DNA of 64,000 bases, from the NCBI GenBank assembly GCA_944472135.2, contig OX235264.1, positions 91,398,319-91,462,318 of the forward strand. The letters run 5' to 3'. Positions 46,490-56,312 of this stretch are shown piece by piece. Source of the stretch: Trichobilharzia regenti. Lineage: Eukaryota > Platyhelminthes > Trematoda > Strigeidida > Schistosomatidae. The notes under the pieces are model-generated. The model saw only the letters and a list, made by a program, of their open reading frames with translations, did not search any database and was not told the DNA's origin. The translations under genes were made by a program, and so were the position numbers. Positions within the stretch are counted from its first letter, which is position 1. The number at the start of each line of letters is the position of its first letter.

Positions 46490-47701
46490 CTAAATGTTCC
46501 AATAATCTAGCTGACCTCGATCTACTAGTTTGACGCATGTAATTGACCTCATAGGCATTTTATGATATTTGATAAATTATATTATTTTTCTGTATTGAAT
46601 CTATTGAATCCTCAAGCCGATAAAGTTTAACTCTTAGATAGTTGGTTGTTTTAAATGCTACCTTGATTCTAGTTTCACTGAGAATCCCATGTGAGACCTC
46701 TGATGTCCCTTCTTTATACGCCAGTGCTACAGAGAGGCTTTGAATTCTATATTATTTTCGTCACTTTTATTGCTAGTCTTAGTTTTTTCTATGGTTCTTC
46801 ATAAAATTTCTGAATAAATTCTAGGGGGTAGTTACTCACTAGTAATACTTCCTTTATTCGTTTGACTTCGTTATTTAAATCTTCTAACTTACTAGTAAGT
46901 CCCTTCGCTCGATTACAAAGACATTTAAATAAACATATCTTTACAGATTCTGAGTGGGATGAATTAAAGCCTAAGGATTTATTAAAGTGTGTCGGTTTCG
47001 TATAAATACTAGAATCTAAACACCCACCATTTTTTCTTTTTTATTTTATAGTCTAGCATGACCACCTCACCCTGTTCATTTTCTAACTCAGCAGTGAATT
47101 CGATACCGTCTACTATTGAGTTTATAAGTGTAAAACACTGAGGGATACGTTTAGATTTCAACTGGGTGATGGTGTCATCCACATATCTCCAACATAACCT
47201 AGGAGCAGAATTAAACGTTCTAAAAGTCTAATGTCTCCAGCTATCCATTAATATATATCTGTCATTATTGGGGATACTGGCGCGTCGGTGGCACAGTGGT
47301 TAGGACTCTCGCCAACCATGCACATGGTCCGGGGTTCGAGCCCCTGCCGACGCACACTTGATATCTACGGTCGGTCTGCAAAATTTGGGCTACCGATATC
47401 AAATGCTGAAAATTCCATACTTGTACCAAAAATACAGTGTGATTTCAAGCTATAATCAAAATTTTAAATAAATAAAATAAATCCAATTGCCATACCCATT
47501 AGTTTGTTTATATGGTTTATTTTGAAATTTCAAAACAGTGGAGGTTATACATACCTGAACACCTATTTCATCAGTCGAGAGCTTAGTCCTACTTTTCAGT
47601 TCAGGATCAATGTTCACTCCGTTCCTAACAGCCTCAAGAGCTCTATTAATCGAAGTATTAGTATGCAGAGTTTGTGAGCGCAGAAAGACTTCGTAGCTCA
47701 C
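46490..47701 (-). mobile_element. Penelope-like element, interrupted by SINE A
   Basis: Minus frames: NRALEAVRNGVNIDPELKSR, VQVCITSTVLKFQNKPYKQT (RT motif B region) at 47500-47690. After the SINE comes degraded RT with GIEFTAELENEQGEVVMLDY near 47100. Confidence 0.8.
47282..47475 (+). repeat. SINE A inside a PLE
   Basis: GCGTCGGTGGCACAGTGGTT head, GGGGTTCGAGCCCC box B, CR1-like tail. Splits the RT of the minus-strand PLE. Confidence 0.92.
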
Positions 47702-48039
47702 TTCACATTGCCTTTATAATAATCGGTTTATTTTTTCTTAACATTATGCTATTCGTTCTATCCTCCTGCAATCGTTACACATTATTCTTCCTTTCAAGCG
47801 CATTTCACCCTGCATTTAATCCACTATGATGTAGTCTTTGATGTAAAAATGCAATTTGGGCACCACAACAGAGTAGAATTCCATAGTAGGATAATCTTAT
47901 TTGATATAACCTATACACACTGTGATACAGTGTTATTTGCTTACTGGTGACGAGACTTTAAGCACAACTAATTACTCATAATAACGTCATTTTGATTACA
48001 TAACTTGCCAGCGCTGTTCATATAGTCCCATTATATCCT
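47702..48039. other. Unassigned repeat, related to 46140-46260
   Basis: The order of short motifs (TACTGG...AAGGCTTTGAGCAC versus TTACTGGTGACGAGACTTTA; then CATTT...ACATAACTTGCC) suggests a shared 3' UTR, probably of a PLE or LINE. Confidence 0.3.
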
Positions 48040-48780
48040 GTATGCGTCAAGAAAAGGACTTCCAACAGGTTGTAGACCTTAATCAACAACTGCCTTCGCT
48101 CACTTCATAGTGAAGATCAAATGGCTAGAAAAATTTAGTAACAAGAAACTGTCGGAACAAATCAGCCAAGAACCGATAGCTCAACAAATAAATATGTAGG
48201 AGAAAATGGAAATGGATCGGGAATACATGGAGGAGGCCGTCGAATGACGTAGTTGAGTGGAATCCAAATGGGAAGCGATGAGTAGGTCGTCAGTGCGACG
48301 GTGACATAGAGGAGACCGTGTGAGTTAGAGGAGAAGAGAAATTATAGCCAATCATTGATGCAGCTTCATTAACAGTTGTTTTCGCCCAATTCTACTCAAG
48401 ATCAGATGGCTGGCCAGAAAAGATCAGCAACAGGCAGGAATCTTTGGGAACGAAGCAACACAGCAGGAACCGATTGTGAAACAAATAGGTAGGAAGAAAT
48501 AGAGATGGATTGGATTGGCCATACTATGAGGAAACCATCAAGTGAGTGACATCACTAGACAAGCCATTGCTCGAGTGGAACCCGAAAGGGAGGCGGCGAG
48601 TTGGTCGTCAGTGTGAGTGTGACTTGGAAGAGGTCATGTGAAGAGGAGATGGAAGCATGTGGGCAGACGTGGAGCCATGTGAAAACTCTAGCAGAGAACC
48701 GAAGGCAATTGAGTCGCGCAGCTGAAGCCCTATGTTCCTCTAAGAATTAAAGGATATAATAATAAAAATAATAATTGATC
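48040..48780 (+). mobile_element. Two adjacent RTE-a 3' ends
   Basis: 48040-48370 and 48371-48780 each repeat the RTE C-terminus (KIRWLARKDQQQAGIFGNEA-type and MDWIGHTMRKPSS-type reading). The second ends CCTATGTTCCTCTAAGAATT and an AATAATA tail; a further short tail follows to 48870. Confidence 0.7.
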
Positions 48781-48870
48781 CAGCTGAAGAGGACAGTGGA
48801 GAATTGGAGAAGTGTTTTTGAAGCCATACGTTCCACTCAGAACACAAGGGATCAATAATAGTAATAATAA

Positions 48871-49529
48871 CATTTGTATATCTAACGGTTAGTCATAAAG
48901 CTTTGCTGAATCACTTGTTTTAATTTTCTACATATATACTAATGGGAATTTCCCATTAAAAAAATAGATTTAGTCTAAAAAGTGACAGTAAATATAATCT
49001 ATATTCATAATGTGTTGCTTTTTATTCCTATACGGATAAAGAATGTTGTTTTCATCAGTAAAACCAAACCAAAAAAAACATGCTTCCAATCCTCCTTGTT
49101 ATTTTTACCTGTATCATTTGTGCCTAGATAACATATTGAATAATGAATGGTGCGTAAGCTAGTAAGGGCATCCATCTATATAACTGCTATCGATTATAAA
49201 TTACAATCCTCTTCTGTTTCAATTGAAAAGTTTAAATGCTTGCTAGTCTATAGAAAAGCATGCAAAACGATCATATATATGTGTACAGTAGACTGGTGAC
49301 CTTAAACTTACTTGTAAGGTAATTTTAGATATTTTGTGCGTGAATAATGATGTATGGTTAGGAATGCTTACTTACTTACTTACTTACCTACTAACTGCAG
49401 AAATTCTGAAATGGTAGGAAACCTTGTATGATTCATTTTTCTGAAGAGGGAGTGGAGGGAGCGGATAGAATGAAGTAAAAACATAACGAGGAAAACAAGA
49501 CCAAATGTTTCTTTTGCATTTATTTCCCC
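48871..49529. other. No gene recognised
   Basis: Short CTTA repeat at 49369-49388. Confidence 0.4.
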
Positions 49530-49720
49530 AGTAGAACATAGGGTTTCAAGCTTGCTCTATGTAGTTTGAATGTGTGGGTTTCCCATAAACATCTTTCCTT
49601 TTTACACTATAATCTAACATAGGAAGCTCCCCTTCCTCACTTCCTAATTCATAAGCGAATTGAATTGCCTCTGCCTTCGAGTTGATGTTTTCGAGAAATC
49701 TATATATATGTCCTGTCTTT
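49530..49720 (-). pseudogene. PLE RT fragment
   Basis: Minus reading INSKAEAIQFAYELGSEEGE LP matches the PLE at 20895-20960. The left edge also carries AGTAGAACATAGGGTTTCAA, an RTE-a-like end. Confidence 0.75.
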
Positions 49721-50559
49721 TAAGTAGGGTGTATATGGCATGTACATGCCTCCATCATACTTGGAAGGGCGAGCTGATTTATTACTTTCCTTTTCAATTT
49801 AAACCAAAATTGCAACACTGTCGGGTGGTGGTGGTGGCAGGGTAAGCCGCAAAACTGAAATTTAATCAACTCAAAGTAGCCCTCCACACGTAGATCAATA
49901 TCAGTGTGTGTGCGACAAGTTTACAAATCCTCCCCTCACGCCAACTAAAAGGTTTTTCAGTATAAATTACTGAAATATCATTGAGCGAAGTGAAACGATA
50001 TGCTAGGTTTATGATGAAAAACTGGCAAAATTAAACAGGCGCGAATACGACCAACAATCTATCTTGGAACGCCGAATCACAGCAAAGCGACGAAACCACG
50101 CAAATTACACTAACTCCAGGGGAAAAGTGTTGCATGAAGAGTATTACTATTTTATCAGGATATCTGGTTATTAATAGAGAAGATTTGTATCCCAAGTGAA
50201 TTATTTTGATTTATTTGTTATTTCTAAACTGATCCATTTATTCAAACTGTAACACTAAGAAGAAACTGTCCTCAAAACCCAGAAGAAAACTCATCCTACC
50301 ACCATAAAGATAAGATATAAAGATAATATTTCTGAAATTTATTTATTTATGTATTTCAACGCAGAAAAAAACTTAATACAATATGGCACCAAGAAGGATG
50401 CGCCATACAATAATAATAAAACAACATAGATCAAAAGAGAAGAAAGAAGAGAAATATATATATATATATATAAGTAGAGAACGGATAAAGAACTTCATCT
50501 GAAAGGAAAACAGTCATGCTTAACAAGTTCAAACAATATTCGTTAACTATCATCGGGAA
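49721..50559. other. No gene recognised
   Basis: TA repeat at 50456-50471. No motif. Confidence 0.4.
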
Positions 50560-51480
50560 GGGAAGAAACTAGGAATTTGAAACACGTTCGCCAATGATTA
50601 CGATTCTTGGCCATATCCGATAACGTTTCGAGCCATCAATTTGAGCTATCTCTCGGACCCCAACCAGGGAGCCATGACACACCGACCGATGCTAATCTAG
50701 CGCAAAAATCCTTCATCCCACGACGTCAAGTAATGGACTGACCATCTCTCCGCCTTTTCCATCCTGTCCCAGGGCTAGCGAACGTAGACCTGTACGGAAG
50801 CCTCTGAGATGACATTCGCAGCACATGTCCAAGCCACCGGAGCCGGTGCTTTCAGATGACGACGACACTCAATGAATGGGGATCTCCACTGTGTTCATAC
50901 ACACGTCGCCGAACCTCAGAATTACTCACGCGATGATGCCATCCTGCGGAGACAGCGATGATCGAACATGCAGAGTCACCGCACATCCTCAGCTCGCAGA
51001 GGCCAGGTTTTACAGGCGTAGAGCAAGGCAGCCCGCACCGAAGGCTTGTATACCCAACCTTTGACAGCCAAGCTAACATCGCGACGGCGCCAGAGGTGGC
51101 TCAAGTTGATGTATGTCACCCTAGCCTTCATTATACGGTTGGAAATCTCATTCGTCACCCCTCCGCCAGCACTCACACAACTAGCCAGGTACACAAACTT
51201 ATCAAAATCTTCGAGCAGTTCACCCACAAGAGTGAGTGCAGGTACAGGCTCCTGCCAATCTTGTAACAGTACTTTGCACTTAGATGGCGCAAAGCACATA
51301 CCATACTTACAGACACTGATCGCCAACTGATCAAGTGCGATTTGGGCAGCCTTCATGCTATCGCACAGTAAGACGATATCATCTGCATACTCGAGGTCGA
51401 AAAGTCTATCTCTATCTATCACGAGAATGGTAGTCAGAAGATACAAGTATACTTTGCATCAAAGCTCAGGCGAAAACGAA
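50560..51480 (-). mobile_element. RTE-like LINE (RTE-b type), RT C-terminal part
   Basis: Minus frame 51446-50976: LFDLEYADDIVLLCDS (YADD box), KYGMCFAPSKCKVLLQDWQE, VYLASCVSAGGG, SHLWRRRDVSLAVKGWVY, ALLYACKTWPLRAEDVR, then WHHRVSNSEVRRRVY. Long open frame of 156 codons but missing its start and end. Confidence 0.85.
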
Positions 51481-51719
51481 AGCTTCGCAGTTAAATCAAC
51501 CAGCTCAGAAAGCACAACTAAATCACTATCCGGTAAGTTGTACGTTAAATTAAGGAGACATTATGGTTAAAGGTTCAGTATGTAGACAACAGATGAACAA
51601 TGAATTATCCTTTTTATTGGTAATATGGTGATCAAGGTCAATTTGGAAATAAGCCAATCAGAATGAGTGCCTGTGTAAAATAACGCGTCCTATTTTATTA
51701 ATCATGATTATAGACTAAT

Positions 51720-52200
51720 TAACTTGAAGACTTACAGGCGAAAGCCAATAAACTGGTAGAAGAAGCAGTGAAGACAGGACACAGAGAAGACGGAGGTGAT
51801 GTGGATAACCAACCAGTAGCAATCATTAATAATGAGAAGAATTTGAAAGATGTCACTTCCTTCAGTTATCTAGGAGGTATCGTTTCGACTACAGGCAGTT
51901 GCCACAGATTTTTTTTTTAATTTTTTTATTTTTGGTAACAGCTTGATTCCACAGTGTATTTTTGGTACAAGTATGGAATTTTCAGCGTGGATATCGGTAG
52001 CCCAAATTTCGCAGGCCGACCATAGATATCTGGTGTGCGCCGGTGTGGGCTCGACCCCCGGACCATGTGCATGGTCGTCGAGAGTCCTAACCACTGTGCC
52101 ACCGACGCACAGATAAAGATGCCAAAACCGAAATCAAATAAAGGTAAGACAAACCTTCATCATTATGAAATCAGTTTGGAAATTGTTATGTACTGGTCGA
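51720..52200 (+). mobile_element. RTE-a fragment, split by SINE A
   Basis: Frame FLKDVTS-FSYLGGIVSTTGS-like (about 51840-51910) continues after the SINE with DKDAKTEIK at 52110. This is the RTE 'GGIVSTTGG.DEDI' block. Confidence 0.75.
51911..52108 (-). repeat. SINE A inside RTE-a
   Basis: T-run, CR1-like tail, box B complement and CCGACGC at 52102. Inserted right after the TTGS codons of the RTE-a block. Confidence 0.92.
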
Positions 52201-52599
52201 GTAATTAATAGTCCTGACGCAAGAAGGCGGAAATCAGAAAACCACTAGGTTCACGATGATACTTGTATTATTCAAACACCAGGCAAAATCAATGTCACAC
52301 AAGTGCATGAGCGAATGTTCAAAAATGAACGAATCAATAGACAGTCTTAACAGGATTGGTTGTAATGTCATGTGACAACAAGGTCAGACATGTTTGTTAG
52401 TTAGTGGACGGACAAAAACATATTGTCAATTATAATGGAATATCGATCCATATATACATAGCAAAATATAACAGACTGTCAAGAACAGACACATATATTA
52501 TGTGGGTACATATCAGAAATCTACTGCCTTCAGCGTAAATAACAAGATTTACATTTTCAACACCAATGAGCTGCAATCTACAAATGTTTGGCATGCTAT

Positions 52600-53525
52600 T
52601 CGCTGCCGCCAAATGTAAGATGATGGTACAGGACTGGACTACGCTGACTCCTAGTTTAGAAATAGGGAGTTAAGTGGTAGAGCACATTGACCGCTTCACT
52701 TATTTGGGAAGTACCATCAGCCAGTACCAACGGGTTGATCTCTGACGAAATCTCAGCACGGATACAGAGGACTAGTTTCGCAAATGCCAGTTTACGCCGT
52801 CTCTGGCGTAGACGTGATACCCGGCTGGCTATCGACCAGAGGGCAGGTGTACCGCTCACCAGTCCGTTGCGTCCTTCTTAATGGCTGTGAGTGAGAGATG
52901 GTTATTTAGAGGGGAAGACATGAAAAGATTAGCTATCTCTGATCATAGGTGACTGCGATCTATCTCCCGTGTGAAGTGTTATAATGAGGTGAGCAATATT
53001 GAGTTTAAGCGTCGAGTGCTAGGTAACGAGGGGGAATCAATCGACGAGGCTGTGAAATTACGTCGACTGAGATGGTTAGGACATGTGTTACATATGCCTA
53101 GTCATCGCCTTCCTCGACGGGCATTGTTAGCTCATATACGGTCAGGCTGGAGAACAGCTAGCGGTGGTCAAACCAAAACATGGCACCAGTCAATGAAATC
53201 TACAACAGTTAGTTTAAGCCACGTAGGAAGGTGTAGACATCTTGGTTGGGGTCTTCGGGACGGTAAAAACCAATGTCTGGAAACAATTGGTGATATGGCT
53301 CAAAATCGTTCTCAATGGCTATCGCAGATGCATCCACTCCTTGTGACTTATGATTTCCAATGAAACTGTATTGTTCTTTGATATTAATATTCCTTTTGTC
53401 TCACACCTCTTTTTACTGTCTCTATTATGCTTTTTTTCTCTTTCTTTGCGTGCTGCATGGAGTGTAGTGGCTTGAACTGCCGCACATCGGTGCAAAGTTC
53501 TATCTCGAAAACAGACAGACATGTT
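52600..53525 (+). mobile_element. RTE-b 3' end, best copy
   Basis: Frames: RIQRTSFANASLRRLWRRRD; EVSNIEFKRRVLGNEGESID; LRWLGHVLHMPSHRLPRRAL; QCLETIGDMAQNRSQWLSQM. The 3' UTR runs to ACAGACAGACATG. Confidence 0.85.
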
Positions 53526-53599
53526 AAGTTAGTCAGCACCTCTATACGGGCCAAAAACTTGCACTGCGTGCCTCGAAAAGGATTTCCGACAATTTAAAG

Positions 53600-53990
53600 A
53601 CTTTCATTAGCAGATGCCCCCTTTTCTGGTTCCATATTGAAGATCAAATGGCCAACTAAAAGAACCAGCAGCGAGAAACTCTGGAAATGAACCGACCAAG
53701 AACCTATTGCTCAACAAATATTCTGAAGAAAATGGAGATGGATCGGGGGGACACAGTAAGGAGACCGTCGAATGATGTCGTACACTAAGCGACAGCTTGA
53801 GTGGATTTCGAATGAGTAGCGCCAATTCGGGCTTGTGTTCAAAGCTGATATGGAAGGGATCATCTGTGAAGAGGAGATGAGAGACTATGCACCATCTGAT
53901 GAGGGCTGCAGAGAACAAGACAAAGTTAGGACTTGCTGATGGAACCATATGTTCCACTCGGAGCCTGAGGGAGCAATAGTTGAAACAAAA
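53600..53990 (+). mobile_element. RTE-a 3' end, degraded
   Basis: TGGAGATGGATCGGGGGGAC and the end ATATGTTCCACTCGGAGCCT followed by GAGGGAGCAATAG. The C-terminal coding is broken. Confidence 0.65.
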
Positions 53991-54369
53991 TAACAGACTA
54001 ACTGACATATATACATCCTCGGTAATGCTATGAATCATACATTATCGCGCAAAGTAGAATGTGGTTGGTGCTGAATTATACTTTTCGGCTCACGTCGTTG
54101 TGCATTCTCGCTCAGATACACAGAGACCAGGGGCATAGTCAAGCGGTATTCATGATCACAGAGCATCGCTATAATTAATCTCATTGTTATTGCAAAATGT
54201 AAAAAAAGGTTGACATCATAACAGGGTTTAGGCTAAGAACATTTATTATAATAAAGGTTTTTTGTATTTCCAAATGAATGAAAAACAAAACGATCTTCTT
54301 TATACTGACGTTTCGCTATTTAATGCTAATAGCTTTATCAAAGTATAATTAAGTATGGTCGGAAACGTA

Positions 54370-54920
54370 TTCCGGAAAAATGGACCTCAACAGTTGTGAT
54401 TCCATAGAGAGGGGAGACGTCAGACGATATCAGAAGAGTACTCAATAAGCTCGACGCCAATTTTCTTCAAAACATCAGAAACACTGCGAAACAACCTTGT
54501 CCACATAAAAGACTAAATCAATCCCTAAAGATTCTCTATCTAATTGTGTCTATAAAATAAAATGCTTGGAATGTGATGCGATTACATCGAACAAACATCT
54601 CGAGAAATCAAAGTCAGGAGAAATGAGTACCGTAGAGCATCTCTCCAACTACTGGGAAATCCAGTTAGTGAACTAGAAAAGCTTGAAAAATCAACAGCTA
54701 CAGGTCGTCTACACACTATATGGAATCAGGTCACAAAATTGATTTTGACGATATTGAAATCCTCATCAAGAAAAAGCATTTCAGAAATCACCAAGAACGT
54801 CTTATACCAATCAGAAGCACTTCATATCAAATGGAATCCAAATTGTCTTATGAATAGGAATGATGGACTAAAACAGAATTTAAACTGTTTACAACACTTC
54901 CCTCGCTCATGAAGTGACAA
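54370..54920 (+). pseudogene. PLE C-terminus with GIY-YIG
   Basis: Frames: VVIPYREGTSETIRRVLNKL-type start at about 54395, DANFLQNIRNTAKQPCPHKR, ECDAITSNKHLEKSKSGEMS-type GIY-YIG region, and DFDDIEILIKKKHFRNHQER. Several frameshifts. The upstream region near 54310 (ACGTTTCGC) is like PLE untranslated sequence. Confidence 0.7.
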
Positions 54921-54978
54921 AATCACCACGAATGTGACAAGCAAGTTCCATATTTAAAAACACGCTCCTTTTATAATT

Positions 54979-55257
54979 TTACACACTGATCAAATCCAAC
55001 AATCTACACCTGGTTTTGTTATCTTTATCAAGTGACCAATGTGGCAACGCGAAAATGCCCCCATGCTGAGGAACGATGATTAAGTTGTTGAGGTTTTGTA
55101 AATTCTGGTTTAATAATACTTTGATAGAGTTATCAGCATTAACTAGTGAAATGTCAGTAAAAACAAAAATATCGTTTTGCTTTTCATTCATTGGGAAATA
55201 CAAAAAACTTTTATAATAATGAATGTCATATACCCGATGCCCAAACTGTTTTTTCAA
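54979..55257 (-). CDS. Unassigned 92-codon ORF, possible terminal exon
   Basis: The frame is open behind an acceptor-like sequence (TTTTTAACAG at about 55268-55277) and ends in TAA at 54979-54981. It includes DIFVFTDISLVNADNS and NNLIIVPQHGGIFALPHW, which read as folded protein and not low complexity. No mobile-element motif is recognised. It lies downstream of UROS on the same strand. An alternative donor CAG|GTGTAG near its end is possible. Confidence 0.4.
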   Translation of the reverse strand: MKKQFGHRVYDIHYYKSFLYFPMNEKQNDIFVFTDISLVNADNSIKVLLNQNLQNLNNLIIVPQHGGIFALPHWSLDKDNKTRCRLLDLISV

Positions 55258-55327
55258 ACTGTTAAAAACGAATTTGGACTGGACATTATGTAAGAACAGT
55301 CAGATCAGTATAAATACCGATATTAGG

Positions 55328-55587
55328 AACAGCTGGTGACAGTTGGTGACATGGCTCAAAATCGTTCTCAGTGGCGCAGATGCATCCACTCCTTGTGATT
55401 TATGATCTCCAATGAAACTGTTTTGTTCTTCGTTATTACTCCTCCTTTGTCTCACACCTCTGCTCACTGTTTCTATTATGCTTTTCTTGTACTTTCTTCT
55501 CTTGCTTCGCGTGCCACATGGAGTGTGGCGACTTGAACTTCCGCACATTTGTGCAAAGTTCTATGTCGAAAACAGACAGACAGACAG
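55328..55587 (+). mobile_element. RTE-b 3' end, 5'-truncated, with 12-bp TSD
   Basis: TGGCTCAAAATCGTTCTCAG to a (CAGA)n end. Flanked by ACCGATATTAGG at 55316-55327 and 55588-55599, a perfect 12-bp target duplication typical of LINE insertion. Confidence 0.88.
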
Positions 55588-55599
55588 ACCGATATTAGG

Positions 55600-56046
55600 G
55601 TCATTTAAGACAGATCAGAGTTCGATTAGAGTTACACGACTGACCTCGAGGGTTCAAATTTCCTGCTTAGCGTAATTACTCTCTTCAAAGATCAGCTGAT
55701 GCTCTCATTCGTACCCTTTTGCAATGTCAAGAGTTCAACTTTGATATAAAAAGTCAAAATCAAATTAAAATAGTAAATTGATATATTTTACTTTTTCAAG
55801 ATTACCTGTTAAATGCATTCTGTAAAAAAAAGAGAACACACAAAACAGACAGAAGATCACAAGATTCATGCAAAAAGGGAACACTACACACTGAAACATA
55901 TTTGACTAGAACCAGCGGAAAGTTATTCGTGGAAGAAGCAGATAAGAAGACCAATAAATAAATAGATTAAAAGATAAGGCACACATCTCATTGTTAATGA
56001 TCACTTTTTATATTAAAAGATAATAAATAAGGCACATTATATACTC
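55600..56046. other. No gene recognised
   Basis: AT-rich sequence between the unassigned ORF and the UROS end. Confidence 0.4.
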
Positions 56047-56092
56047 CACACACACACACACACACATGCACACAAACACACACACACACACG
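56047..56092. repeat. CA microsatellite
   Basis: (CA)n with a few ATG/AAA interruptions, about 100 bp after the UROS stop. Confidence 0.9.
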
Positions 56093-56192
56093 GATTGACA
56101 GTAATAAAGGTAAAGCCAGTATAACATCATCGTAGACACACAGAGCCATGAGATCGAAGATAGAAAAGGAGTTGTGTTCTTTTTTTCTTCTT

Positions 56193-56312
56193 TCACTTCA
56201 ATTGTTTCATTGCTGCCAGTAGACTTTCAGGTTTTGGTGATGCAGCAATTGCTGAAACAGTCATACCAAGTTCTTTTAGCCTATTCGCGGTTGCACGTCC
56301 CATAGCAACAAG
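56193..56312 (-). CDS. UROS: UROS exon 8 with stop
   Basis: 120 bp including TGA at 56193-56195. It encodes VAMGRATANRLKELGMTVSA and a PKPESLLAAM tail, the standard HEM4 C-terminus. The preceding intron is 4668 bp of mobile DNA. No clear AATAAA is seen in the roughly 150 bp after the stop. Confidence 0.95.
   Translation of the reverse strand, partial: LVAMGRATANRLKELGMTVSAIAASPKPESLLAAMKQLK

Noticed and set aside
50456..50471. TA-run as promoter
   Set aside because: A simple repeat; no gene starts nearby.
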